Source: Hyaloperonospora brassicae (taxonomy: Eukaryota > Oomycota > Peronosporomycetes > Peronosporales > Peronosporaceae). Taken from it: 64,000 nucleotides of DNA. Within the stretch, counting starts at the first letter, position 1. Each line of letters begins with the position of its first letter. The notes beneath the pieces were generated by a model that ran no database searches, was not told the DNA's origin, and saw only the letters and a list, made by a program, of their open reading frames with translations. The translations under genes and the position numbers were made by a program. Location of the stretch: positions 234,098 through 298,097 of the forward strand of contig CANTFL010001452.1 in NCBI GenBank assembly GCA_947650285.1. Reading direction: 5' to 3'. Of the stretch, positions 47,849-61,500 are shown in pieces.

Positions 47849-50800
47849 CTACAGACCAGCTGCCTCGATGTCTGGCAACTCGAGCGACAGGATGTGGTGC
47901 AGAGCGGCCTCAAACGTTGCGAGGTAGTACCCAGATTCGCTTCGTCGCTTTTCAAAGTCACACAGGCGGTTCAACAGCACTTGCGTAAGGATTGGCGCTT
48001 CCAGACCACTGTGGACGATCACGTAAATAAAAATGGGCAAGAAGTCGTCGCCGCTTAGCACGTCCTCCTCCTGTGAATTGGTAGACGCCCCGCTCTCCAC
48101 TGCATTCCCTTCTTCTTCTTGTTCGCCGTCTCCTTCTTCGTCCTCTTCTTTTTCATCGCCTCCGCTCGATTGCTTCTCGTCGGGTATCTCAGCTTCGTCC
48201 CTGATGGTCAAGCCCCGACATGATCGATTGGAACTGCTATTCGAGGGCGATAGCATGCGATTCATCGGTAAGGGCGACGACTGAGACGGCCACAAAACGC
48301 CAGCTGTAGGCGTCGAGTTTCGCCGACGGTGGCGTGGAGTCGTGCATATGTTGTGCATCGTGTGCTCCGTTTTGTAAAGCACGTGGATCTGGTGGGCCGT
48401 GTGGACTAATTTACGCATTTTGTCCAGCGGCAGAAAGGCTCGATCGACCTCCTTCACGACGTCCACCACGGACCGCCAACTGCTCAGTGAAATTTTGTCC
48501 ACGGGAATGCCAAAGTAGCTCTGCGGCTTGCCTTTTAGCAAGAGCACACGCTGACGGAATTGTTGCTCCTCATGTCGCACATGTCGGCGTAGATACTGCG
48601 TCAAATCGTACATGAGCGGTACGCAAATGCGATCCTCCAGCTCGTGCCGGATGGCGTCGGACACAAGTTGGTGCAGCTTGTCCTGGTTGCTTACGGTGTC
48701 GGTTGTCATCAGGCTCACAAAGGAGCTGTGCCGACCAAGCGCCGGGCTGCCAGCATTGCCCGACAGAATTTGCTTCATCAAACGCTGGACAATTAGTTTC
48801 ATCTCCTCGAACCGGTGCTCAAGCATGTACTCCTGCACGCCGTCCAAGATGTCCCCGATTTCGTCCAGCACATTCTTCCCCGAGCTGAAACCACTCTGCT
48901 TCATCTTCGTAAGAAACTTCTGACAAGCTTTTCCTTCAGGAGACGTCAAATCGTTCACAGTGTGGTATACGAAAACGCGAAGCTCGCGAGAAATGGGCTG
49001 GGTTCGATTGCGCTCGAGAATACCTACGTGCGGCACTTCCAAAAACTGCTGCAGTTGCTTGAGAGCCACACCGTGAAGAAAAGTCAGTGGTGATGGGGCA
49101 ACAAGCGCGGCTGTCGTACGCAAAAAGTTTTCCAGTACGGGCGCACGATCGTACGCGAGCTGATTCTGCGAGTTGCGGCCGTGGGCACGGCGAGTTGGGA
49201 ACACACATTCATTCACCTGCCCGGACAAACGGCTCAGCTGAAAAAGAGGGCAGTCAGTACAATGTCCATACAGAGAGACAATTGGAGCGGGATGACGTTA
49301 CTTCTAGTGAAGCACGTACTTTGCGGTGAAGCTTGTAAAGTTCACGAAAGCGCTTGCGCGTGAACCAGACGACGCCACTTTCCACGTCTACAACACGGAC
49401 AATGTACTCCTGGAACAGCCCACCCACATCGAAAATAACATGAGTGAGCGTGCACGTGCACGTGTAGAGAGTGCGCGGAAGTGAGTACGCACCATGTGAC
49501 CGCTATGTCGGGCAACTTCGCTCTCTTCGCGAGAGATTCGAATGCACAGAGCATGACGAATTCCTGAAACAATGTACAAAGGGTCAGATCTTGCCGTTCA
49601 CATCTAGCTGCGACGTTCATTTACCTTTTGCCTTGAGAATGAGCAGGTGCCACTCGTGATCTGACATCATGCTGTTCATTTTCATCGTCATGTCCATCAA
49701 CTAGCACCTCATAAAGCGCAATACGTGAGTTTGGCAGCAGTGTATCCCGTAACGCATTCTTGATACGCACCATTTTGGTGGGCTGAATCCTGGACAAAAT
49801 CATGGACCGCAGGCAGTCAAGCTCGTGACTCGAGATTACGCCGCTGCGGTAAATCTCACTTGCTTTCGACAGCAGACCGAACACAAGATGAGGCTCGCGA
49901 TGACGGATACGTGCTTCGGCTTCAAACAAATTCAGCTTGCTCTTCTTGATCACATCAATGTGCGCCGTATCAAAGATACTAGGACGCTTGTTTCGCAGCT
50001 CCGCCGGGAGAAACTTCTGGTTCATAGCATCCGCCACAATCTTTTGGTTGGCACGAATGGTCGCATCGTCAAACACACGAGTGATCACCCCGTCCGTCGA
50101 TGCGCTGTCGTCATCAAACTCTTTTCCATACAGCGTACCATCGTCTTCTGCCAACGTGCTACTCGATCGATCTGACCGACTGTCGTTCACCACGTCAGAC
50201 GCCTCCACATCATCTTCCTTGTGCTCGAGCTCGCCTTCTTCTTCCTTTTCGCTTTCCCCGCACTCCTCATCTTCCTCTTCAGCAATCCCTTCCTCGGACG
50301 GCGCATCCTTCGCTACCTCATCGTCGTCTGGCAACTACACTCAACAAACAAACCATGTCAAGATGCCACGATATCTTCACCAAGTACCAACTGGGCAGAC
50401 GCACCCGTAGAAAATCGTCCGGCAGTGGGTGCTTCACAGGCCACCGAGTGCTCTCGCACGCTACTTTTGCACCGTCAGACTTGGCTGCTCGCACCGCCGC
50501 GTGTTCCGCTTGCTCCATGTTCAGCACCGCTGCAATAGTGTCCTCCATGATGAACCGATTGGCCTCCAGCACCACCTGCAGCGTCTCCGACTCCCACTTT
50601 GGAAAAATAGTGTGCAAAATCTCAACCCCACGGGCCAATGCTGCTGGATCTGGCGTCGGCGGGGGCACGCGGCGGCTCGGACTGGACCACGGCGGGCCGT
50701 GGGCGCTCCCGTGGGCGCTCTTCTTCTTGGAGAAAATGGCTTCCAGCAGGCTCTTCTTGCCGTCATCGCTGGCTCGTTTTAGCTGCTTCGACAGGCCGCC

Positions 50801-50917
50801 CCGTTCCCGTAGACGGTGAGAGTGCGATGGCGTGCGACTGCCCATGGAGCCGCCAGTGCGAGGAGGAGTGATCGCCCCCCGCCTGCCTGCCGAAGACGTC
50901 GGCTGGAAGTGAGACAT
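47849..50917 (-). CDS. CUE-PX-VPS9 protein, Rab5-type GEF
   Basis: VPS9 domains activate Rab5-family GTPases, PX domains bind phosphoinositides and CUE domains bind ubiquitin. Six exons (50917-50405, 50334-49725, 49660-49625, 49563-49493, 49409-49320, 49237-47849) join in matching phases to 902 residues. Residues 95-138 form the CUE helices (ILHTIFPKWESETLQVVLEAN). An acidic region follows. The PX-like domain is about 375-475, with WHLLILKAKG, EYIVRVVDV, WFTRKRFRELYKLHRKL and the later VFPTRR-x-LENFLR order. The VPS9 domain is at about 560-895, ending DDFLPIFIYVIVHSG and YLATFEAALHHIL. One exon is 36 nt; it is needed to bring the PX strand into frame. CUE plus VPS9 recalls yeast Vps9, which also pairs the two. 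The gene is divergent from the RalGAP-like gene. Confidence 0.85.
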
Positions 50918-51053
50918 TCGAATGGGACAATACCGGTATTCGCACGCAGCATCCATCGACGCGCCGGCGCGACGGCTAAGTATGCGCTTGTACAGGTTTG
51001 CCGCCGACTGCCCCCAAAAACGAGCGAGTGACCATCACTCTTTGTTTTGCGCA
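50918..51053. promoter_or_regulatory. Compact bidirectional promoter, CUE-PX-VPS9 / RalGAP-like gene
   Basis: Only 136 bp separate the start codons of a Rab-GEF-type and a small-GTPase-GAP-type gene. This implies shared control. No motif is assigned. Confidence 0.5.
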
Positions 51054-54000
51054 ATGTTCCTGACGTGGATCTCCAAGTGCGATCTGGTGCCGACGTCTGC
51101 CGACTCGTATGTGCTCAAGGTGGGTACGCACGCGTGCCTAACGTACGCATGTGGGGTATCTCTGTACCCTCACTGCAGTTGACCCTCGCTAACTGTTGTC
51201 GATGCGTCGTGTACTGTCGTGTCGGTTCTGTAGAAATTCTCGGAAAAGTGTCAGCGCGGAATGTGCTCAATGGTCGTGACGTCTCTCACAGAGGAGAACG
51301 TGGACACGCTGACGGTGCTATCTAGTGGCCACCACATTCGGTGGGCCATGGAGGTCCTGGGTCACTCGTTCGCGCTGCCGATGGAAGATTCGGACGTCAT
51401 TGCCGGCTCTCTGGACATCTACCAGCGCTGGCTCGGCGTGGACGAAGAGGCAAAAAACGGGAAAGACCAGCGGCCGGTGTGCATGCAGAAGGTGGAGCAG
51501 ACCTTTATCCAGGACGTGCTGGGTCAGATGACACTGCTGTTTGAAGAGCGCTCGAGCAACGGCATTCCGAGCGGGGCGGCAGAAAGCAACATGGCTACGC
51601 ACGTAGATTTGTGCACGAGGTAGGTTCATTTCTTGTTCTCTGTGCCATGATGATGCCTAGCTGACGTTTTAGTTGCTACGGATAGAGTGTTGGCGACTTT
51701 TGGTGCTCTCGTGAAGCACCGAGGAGCACAGCTGTCCACATCGACGTGGGATCGACTCATCCGCCTGGTTCTCGGTGCATCAGATGGGCTCTTGCATAAC
51801 TTACGCAACCAGTTGGGCAATCATTTGTGTGGCCAGCTTGTGCGGCTTTTGTTTGAAGTGTACCTGCGGTCACTGCCGCAATGTGGACCGCGAGGGGAAC
51901 TATGGGGCTTACTGCAAAAGTTCTGTCGACGCTGGATCCATCGGACGCTTGTGATTGAGCAATGGAATGCGGTCACGCTTGGACTCACGCGGGGCTTGAT
52001 GCGGCAGATTCACGATCAAAACGCCACAAAAGAGATTGAAATCAATTGGGCAGACAACCGACAGCCTTTCAGGTTCGAGCTCGAGAGCTCCATGCTTGCC
52101 TACGCGTGGTATCGCATTCTCCGTGTGATCGGTCACCCTTCTGCGATTTTTGACCCGGATGTGTACCTTGCTGCCGTGAAAGGAGTGAGTCGGCTTTCTG
52201 ACGAATTTGCCAACATTGAAAAGGTGCCACGCGTACAGTGGGCGCATGTGCTGGGCGCACTGAACCAAGCGCCGAATCGCGACAGCCCGATGTTCAAAGG
52301 AGTGCAGAATGCCGGCGCTGATTCAGCTAAAAACATGGCCACAGCAGCCACTTCGAAAAGTATTGAGCTACCGCGAGCTCCGCCTGACGTTAACACGATC
52401 CTGCGGCTACTCGGTCCCTGGCTTTTCGATGCCTGCTTGACTCGCAAGCCACGCTTTGCCGCTGGTCGTAGCGAAGCCCTCCGCTGTCTTGGAAAGCTCC
52501 TGTGCCGCTACTCCAGTGGCCGCTCCAAGCGTGTCAATTGGGCGTTCAGCGTTCGCAGTTTAATGGCTTTACAAAACGCGCTGCTCGACGACGACGAACG
52601 GATTGCAGCTTCTGCGGTGTACAACTGGTCAAAGGTATTTAGTTTGTATGGAAATCATACGCTGCGTGGCGCCGGCGTTGTTGCAGGCCCATTTCACCAG
52701 GCTATTGAGCGCGTGTTCCGGTACGGAAAAGTAGCGCATCGTCACTTATTTGCATGCTGCTAAGGATGTCGATGTGTATGTGCAGCCTTGCTGAACGCAA
52801 GGACATGTCATCTTCTTCGTCTACGAAACCTGACGGCCGGCGGTGCGGGGACTCGTTCTTTGCCCAGGACGATCAGCATGTCGGAGGAATTCCGATTGTG
52901 CTGCTCCGGCGAGCGTGCATCGAAGCCTGTAGCTCCCTTCTTACCATCCATACCCATGTTCCAGTGCGTTTTAGCTGCGACGTGTTACATGTGTGCCCGA
53001 GGATGTCCAGTCCGACTAACATCCTCTGCTGTTTCGCGACTTTATTGCAGACCGCGATGATCAAGGATGCTGAGCAAGAGATCGTAGCACCCTCGATAGC
53101 CAACATTCCAGGGCTGTACTCAAGCCTACCGAAATACACCAGCTCGAACGTTGTTGCCCTACTGATGACTGCAATTAAGACGGAGATGGACCCGACGAAC
53201 CAACAGATGATGATGTGGATTTTGACGGTGGCCATTCAGCAGGAGGCTGCTCTTTGGGCAAGCGGCTTGGCATCGAGTCGCAACTCTCAGGTACCTTTTA
53301 CAATTTTGCTGGTCAGCTCTGTCATCAGCAAGTCGCAAAAGCACCAGCCACCGGTGCTGTTCACTGCGTTTGACTGTCTACGCCATTTGTCACTGGTATG
53401 CGAGGAAGTGTTCTTTCACCACACGAACTCGGTTGTCCACCTGGTGAATACGTGCTGTGATTTTATCAGCAACAATGCGCCGGTTCTGCGCTCTAGAACA
53501 GCGCCATTCTATCTGGACAGTCTCATGGCAGCAGCATATCATTGCATCATCGAATGGATTGTAGCAGCGCCTCTATTGCTGAACAAGCAACAAGTCATCG
53601 CGAAGATCATCACGACCATCGTTGACGGTAACGAGCGGTTCCAGTCGTTGTGTTCCGATACCACAAACATGGCGGCGCGCGAGGCTGCCCGGAAATTGGT
53701 GAACATGCTGATGAAGCATCATTGTTCGCACACCAGTATTGTCGGTTCCATCGAGACGCACTACTCGGGTTTGACGGAAAAGGTGAGGCGTTATTCTAAG
53801 CCAAGTTGTAGCAGTCTATGTTTTTCGTTCTCACGCTTTTTTCCTTCAGTCCGTGCTTGCTGAGTTCTGTGACCTGAATGACGAGACCGACATATATCGT
53901 CATTGCCGTTTCTTCTCCGTGAACAAAAATTCTATCTTGACGGTGATCGAGAAGCCTGCGAATGCGGTAGAATCTGGAGAAGCAATTCTGATTATGCGAG

Positions 54001-55529
54001 ACTCTACCGGCCGTTATGTTTGGCGGTCTAAACCCCGGTACCGCGATGGCCCGCGCCTCAAGAGCGTAGCTGAGTTCGACGACTTTACTGAAGACGTCGA
54101 TGCGCAAGCTCTCAGTAGCAACGTCGATTGCGATTCTGACGCCAACACTCACGAGAATAGCGACGACGGCGATACTGAAACTGACGAGGAAGTGCATGTG
54201 GATGACCCTCTGCTCGTCGCGATCCGCGATACTCATGCAAAGACTCCCATGACAAGCTGGCGTTCCTCCCCTGATGGCGGGGCAGAGATGGGCTCGGCTT
54301 TGATGGAAATCTCACCGGGCGAAGGCAACACGGGGATGAGCTCAATCGAACGGAAAGCTACAGCTGGTCGTGATGATGCCCGGAGTACTCAGGATGCAGT
54401 GTTCATGAGTTTGCTTGTGGCACAGAGCCAGGAGGACAAGCGTGCTTCTCAGCCAAAGGGCTCTGCGCGTGGCGTGAGGTGTTGCAAACCAACACCACCT
54501 GAGAAGGATGCTGCACTGCAGACGTGGGAAGTATCAAGGCGGATGATGAGTGAACTAGGTTTTCTGTCGGTGGGCAACTGGGGTTCTGTATTCGCGATGG
54601 ATGCGACCGTGGCTACTGATTTTCTCCGTGACCTGGAAACGCTGGACAAACTCCCGGAGCGCGAAACACTTGACATTTCGGTTGCCTATACATTCGCTGG
54701 AACTTCCCGGGGTGGTTATGACCAGATCCATCTAGCTACCTCGACTGACGTACGCGCTGGCTACGTCGTACTGTCAAAGGACTACCAGCTCTTTCTCTCG
54801 TCTCTCGGAGAGCAAGTTGATGGCCGCTGCCGCAAAGGATACTGCGGCTACGATGCTGATTCTACGAAAGGCCGAATACTTCACTACGCGCACTACAGCC
54901 ACGAGGCATACATCTATGTGCCGACCCTACTTGTAGAAGGAGAGGAAAGCGGCAGTGACAGTGACAGCGAAAGTGACGCAGAAGACACCGAAGGGGCGAA
55001 CGCGAGAAGGGTATTTCAACATGCCAATGTGCTCATCGTTTGGAATGAGTGCCAGCAGACGTATCGTCCGGGGAGCGTGTTGTGGGACGCGGTATTCAAG
55101 CTGCCGGTGCCTACGTCAGGAGTGGTGTTGATTATCGACCCACTGGGCAACGACCTGTACTGCGTGCACGTCAGCCACGAATCGTCACCGCTGTTCAACC
55201 AACGCGACGTCATTGCAAACCAAGAGGACAGTTATGTGGACGAAGCCGACGTATATACGAGCCGTGTACTTGGTCCGTTGCTGGATGGCATGGTGGTCAA
55301 TGGCGCTTGGTTAGCCCCACTGGTGCGTCAGACGGCCATCAACGCTTCTATCCTTTCACGCTCTTTCCATCGTTACCAGTACGACATTGGTGCTGTTTCG
55401 TCTTCTCCTGTAGGCGCCGAAGCCAATCGTAGCAACGTGATTTTCTCATTCGTGAAGAAGTACATGCGCCCGAAGCTTCCTGGTGAATTCTACGGCGACT
55501 TGTTTGCGGATCTTACCAGCCAAAGCTAA
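51054..55529 (+). CDS. RalGAP-alpha/tuberin-like GTPase-activating protein
   Basis: Proteins of this family inactivate Ral or Rheb through a C-terminal Rap/Ran-GAP domain. Exons 51054-51119, 51234-51619, 51686-52720, 52786-52963, 53051-53782 and 53850-55529 join in matching phases to 1358 residues. The N-terminal about 750 residues are helical-repeat (HEAT-like), with an LGLTRGLMRQIH helix and a WYRILRVIGHP segment like RalGAP-alpha. An acidic linker follows. The GAP domain is near residues 1000-1330: FLRDLETLDKLPERET, then the catalytic-helix region with an Asn in QHANVLIVWNE, and LPVPTSGVVLIIDP. The Asn is placed like the Rap-GAP asparagine thumb. Introns have good branch sites (for example GACTAAC in intron 4). 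It lacks a clear tuberin N-terminal hallmark, so RalGAP-alpha is the better guess. Confidence 0.85.
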
Positions 55530-58500
55530 TGCACCAGGTTTTTTTCTTGCAACGGTGTTGACGCTGTCTCGTTTTTCCGGGTGAAGTTGGCTCGTTCTCT
55601 CGTGTGTTGCTGCTACTAGGCAAAAAGATCGAAAATGGACGTGAGGGTCAACGGGCGATCTTGAGCAGCCTGGTCGACCGGTAAACGATCAGCAAAGCGC
55701 TGGTACGTGTGACGCCGCCATCACAAGTTCGCTAGGGCGTTCGACCTCTTTCTTCATAAACGGCGGACGAAAGAGTCGACATCCAGCTAGAGTACCGGGA
55801 AATACTAAACAGGCACGTAAGACCTCGGCGTTTTGAACGAAGAGGCAGGTGCACGTTTGCGATAGCTCGACTTTTGACAAGGACGCAAAAGCGCTTCATT
55901 GTCCACTCTTTCGACGAATGCCTTCGTTTGTTGCGTGACTATAACACTGCTGCGCGCCAACGCTGTAGCAACCAGATTTGCGTTGGGCTACTCGCTTCCT
56001 CACGCAGCTTTGATTATGACCTGGATCCGACAGGCCTGAAGTCTTGCACGAAACAAATTGTACGGGAAACGTGACAGCGGCTGAACGAAAGACAGTTTCT
56101 ACTTCGAGATGGGCTTGCACCAGCGATGGCAACCACTCAAGCAAGACGGCAACTCCAACTTCCCCAATTCACCACTGATCGCTCATTCAACAGCTTGCGA
56201 TCGATAGATTGTCTGAGCTCCCCGACGATATCACGTAGAGCCCAATATCTCCATCTTGATCACTGCGTATCTATACAATGGATTCCGCGAAACCGTAATA
56301 AATCCATTCCTCGCTCATTCGGTCGCGGACCACTCCAAATCTTCGATTCCTTGCATGACCGGTAAGCTTTTCGAGGACAAAGTTTCAGCTGAGTCGTATC
56401 TTTGGTCATCCCATACAGTATCCATCTCTTCTTTCTCGATCCTTTCCATACGATAGCCTCGTTACTTTCTATTGAGGCCTTCGGCTGTGATCGAGATCAT
56501 TGTCCTATCACTATCTCATGCAAACTTCTTGCATATTGTACCAATCCTAACAACCTGACTCTTTTGGACACAAGTGCCTTCCTCGTGTGTCTTCACTACT
56601 TCGACACAATCCTTGCTTGCCCAATCACAATCAAAGTCTTCTGGTAAGACGCCACAATTTCTATCGGCCTCGACAACATACGATGTCTCGCGATGTCCTT
56701 TTAAAATTTACTGGAAATTGTCATTGTACTCTACAGTATCGAGTCTTGAGCCCTGACCATACACCTACAATCTCATCCACATAAGATTGATCGATGTCCA
56801 GCTTGCCTTCTCAAGTGTCTTCCGGCAGCACAACTTCATCAAATCAGCGCTCTGCATCTTCACCCACCAGAACATGATTGACAATTCATTAAATCTCACT
56901 CGTTTTCATTTGGAAGTATGAGTATGTGGAAACAGTCGATATAGCGCACATGCGACCTTCTAACGAAAGTGTGCTTCTCCACACATCATAACTTCTCGAA
57001 GAGTACATGTATCATACGCGCCTGATTGAAGGCATATACGCCTGTACAAATACAGCTATATTTTCCGACCGCTGTCTATCTTATGTGACTCCTGATCGAC
57101 ATTGATGCAGGCCGTCCCGCTCATGGACCGTGGTATGACGGTGATCATTCAATTTAACTCTTGGACGCTCGTAGCTAAGTTCAAATTGGCACGGCCGTCT
57201 CCGAGGATTCGGATCGCGTCGTGTGGTGCTTTCTAGTGGCAATATTGCATCGAGCGTCAGGCGTGGATCCCGGTCTTGAACCGAGTAGAAAGGTAAATCG
57301 CCTCAAACGCGATCTTGCGCCGATATTGATTAGAACGTCAGACATTCAGCGTTTTTGTATCAAACCTTACTATCGATACCTGTGATGTACGTCTCATATG
57401 CTCGCGTCATAGATAGCAACTTACTCCCAGCCGGCCGATTTATTCGGGATGTCTAGGACCTAGTTGCCCGTTGCATCTATAGATCCGAGTCAATGTCCGG
57501 AAACATATACATACATGGTGGCTGTAAATCGTGACGTATCGCTTCATTCGCACTGAATCTTGAAGAGACATCCTTATGCATCCTTTCAGTATTCTGAGCG
57601 TTTTGGACAAACAACCTTTGCGATGAAGTGACCTATGAAGAGGATCTGTCGACATCGTCGGCTCGATATGTTTTATGACCGAAATAACAACGGAAGTCCA
57701 ACCATAGCAATGATCTGAAATGAGTAGGTAGCCTATACATCGATATGACATCACCTCGGTTCGCGAGATAGATTTACCACATGCACATATATACTTTATA
57801 CTCAACATTCGATTGTACCATCCGGACTATTCCCCCAGCACAACTTATATCTGATCAGTCGATGATTACTACCACCCCGACCCGATGCGCCTGGACTAGT
57901 GCGGTAATGGCGTAAGGTATGTTGTTTAGTACTCTCCGCACCACCAGACCAGGTAGTTTATATGCGACTTCCATATTCCACCGCCAATCTGGTGCAGATG
58001 ATAACAACGCACTCTCGTCCACTTCGCAATCAGACGCGACCACAGCACTTTTCTCTACCATTCAAATTGGACACATCTCGAATCGAACATGCTTCCAAAA
58101 CAACGATTTAGGTTTCTTTTTCCTGTCATATCTCGACGCCCGATTCATCATTGCTTTGCGGTCCTTATATGCTAAGCTTCAGAATGACATAGTCTTCTCA
58201 AGGCTAATCAGATGATAGCTGCACAGTATCCACTCAATCGACACGTCTTGAGGTCAACCATCTACCCAACCAGATCAAAAAGAGATCAAATCCGCGAGGT
58301 CTTGATGATGAACCGCTAGTGACTTTTCTCATTGCAGAGCCGCACCCGATAGAAAACCGGAACTTTGATGTAAGTCTTATCTTCTTGGCCAGTTCTATAA
58401 TTCGGAATGTTTTGCTAATCGCACTACTGTTGAGTAACGACATACATCTCTATACCGCGCAATTTTGGACGGTGTAGCATACTATGACACGTGGGTAGAA

Positions 58501-61500
58501 GCTAACAATTATTTCTTTACCATCTTGTGATTACTTACATGGAGCTAGAGTTTGAGGCTCGTAAATGCCATTGGATAAGATACTTTGCAGAAAAGATTTT
58601 GATACAGCCCGATTAATTGGATCTATCACAATCACTCGGGGTCCTTACGGATCGAAGTGCTTATGGATCGGGATTTTATTGTTCATAACGCTTAACATGG
58701 TGAACGAATTGTTAGTTTTCTGGGAGGACTATGCGTACCATGTTGTATCTGTATTCATTCAAGGGCGTGATCATAATGGTTTATAGTCTCATACCATTAA
58801 TCGCTATTGTGTGTAATAGAGGGGAGGGTGATCGTGATCGTTTCATTTTTAGACCAAGTCTCAATTGTTTCCATCTCTAATCGGGGTCGCGAAAATATGG
58901 TAAAAGTTAAGTGTTAAGCCTTCAATCTGACACTGACTTACTACTTATGCCCAGACGAATGGTTGAAGGAGAACGTAATCCATTAACAAGGGCAACGTTT
59001 CTGTGTCGCCTCGTGTTCCTTCGATAGGGCGGGTAGAAACTTTTGCTGATCGACTTGACACCCTGTTAGATTGCTCGCTGGACATCAATGATATTTACCA
59101 TACCTTGATCAAACACCCTCAACGGGCGGTCACGTGATTGCAGTACGATTCGCATTGCACCATTTATTACATCTATGGTTCACATATTATTCATAGCCAC
59201 AAAACCCAAGCTTCAACACAAGAGCTGTGATCGAGTACATGCATTATGACAGACGACGGCACATAGTAAAGTGCTGGTTAAAAGTAATTGCCTTGCCATC
59301 ACCTGGACCCAAAGGTCATTCGTCTTTCCTTTTATTCTCTCTTCTCCCTTTCCTTCAGGATAAACACTTTTAGCACCATTCCATTAATCGGATCCGATAA
59401 GCACCACCTATTAGTAACGAATTCATCCGTTCCATTTCCCCATACTTGCCTTGGTCACTTTGTGAAAAATTCTAGTAGCTTAATGAATGGACTGATATAA
59501 AAAATGTGCGCGGCTGATATTATGGAAGACCGTTTCGATAAGCTCATATAGCACAAAAGCATAAATTGCGAAGTCATCAATAGAACGAATCTGATGATGT
59601 AATCTACCGGATTATATTGCGTGGGTCATGTTTTCCGATAAAATCAGATCTCCACGTGCGATCAAAGATCTTTCGGGTGGGCGCTGAATCTCGCAAGTAA
59701 GACCTAATGACCTAGATAAATCTTTAAAAGGCATCACCAAGTTATTTTGGCCAGGCGATCGATGCGTTTTAGCCATAACACACATCCATGATTCACTCTG
59801 CTTCCCCATATAGATAATTCCATGACGTAGCATTAAATATTATCATCAATATGTATCGTACTTATAATCATACGAGGAAGCTTGATATATGTAATTTAGA
59901 AAAAGTAGTACATTTGATTTCGCAAACTTGCTGTACAGCCAACACTTACCAATCACTGTCGTTAATGACCATTGTTGTTGGGTTGAACTAAATTGTTCCG
60001 GACGTAGACCGCCTCGTGCTTCATAGTCACCAGCATAGATTTGTGCAGTAGTATACAATTTTTACGACTGAGTATCAAACGTGACTTTAACAATCGTCGA
60101 ATCCATTCATACGGCTTCTTATCGGCGTCTATATCACCTAAGTACACACATCAATTACGTTTGGCGGTTTAGCGAAATTCCTATTTGGATCTGAACTTAT
60201 CTCAAGAAACGCAAACAAAGCATTATTGAAAACGCGGGTAAGTCTGATAATTGTTACTTGACCCGAAATACACCCGTACCATCTGAAATAGATAACGTGG
60301 TAAACGCTTCTAGCTTTCACGCTCGATCGCTCCATCATTTTCACAGTCCATATCTTCTTGCCATATATAATGAGCAATAACACGCCGATTTGTATAGATC
60401 TCGCAACAACCCTTTAGATCAGAAGCATAACATAGACCATTAATCTGGATATCCGAATCATCCATTTATAACCGAGAGATATCAGTGTATCCACACCGTT
60501 CATCTTTGTTAAATATCGTGATCGGAAATGCCCATGTTGACGTTGACGGGGAGGGGGGTATGTGGTCGTATTTGTAACAGCTCCTCGATCAAATGTAAGT
60601 TTACTCTGAAATTTTAGGAGATATTTATTGCACCCTTCTCGCGATGAAAGCCGCCTTGCCAACATCGGCATTATAATTAAATCATGTTGTATCGAAAGGA
60701 AATGAATAACGCAATCAAAAGGCGATGACAAATATTTAATCAATCAATGTACCTTTGCTTGAACTTAGGTGAAATTTTTTGGGCCTTAACCTGATCGATA
60801 TATCAATCATTTTTCAATAGTAAATTCCTGGGATCTCGAAAGACTAGTATGATTTTGTCGATAGCCATGCTCACCGTGGGGGCCAGCACTTCCGACAAAA
60901 TTGTCGCATGATGGTCCACATATTCAGCACACATGTAGCCGCTTTTGTGGTGGTACACCACCGTTCGAATGTCAATTCCTGTGTTTCTTCCACCCAAACT
61001 GTTCATGATCAATATCTTTGTCAAGTGTTTGATCGAATTCATCTCTCTGTACACGGACGATATTTGATGTGCCTACGACCACAACAGTTTAAAAGACATC
61101 TACATGAGTGCTTGTTCGTAACAAATATTACATTCACCGTTTCTACTAAAATGTTCGCATCCATGACTTCTTCTGTATCGGATCATGACGCGATTCTTGT
61201 AAAGTTCATGATTTTCCTTCTCGTCCGATTCTGGTCATGCAAACAAATCTAGATTGATTTCGAAAATTGTGGCTGAACGACTAGTATTTCTACAAACTTC
61301 TTTTCACCTCTACTTTGGATCCGCTGTCGCTTCAACCGCCAATACTTTCCACAATATGAAGGCACGATCTAGCATAATTCTCAAGTTGATGTTGAAATAT
61401 CATATCAGTATCCAACCTCATACATAAATTGATCAATACTGAGCACCAATGTATAATTACTTCTAAATTCGACTGTATAGATTAGATTCTTCCAGTTCCA

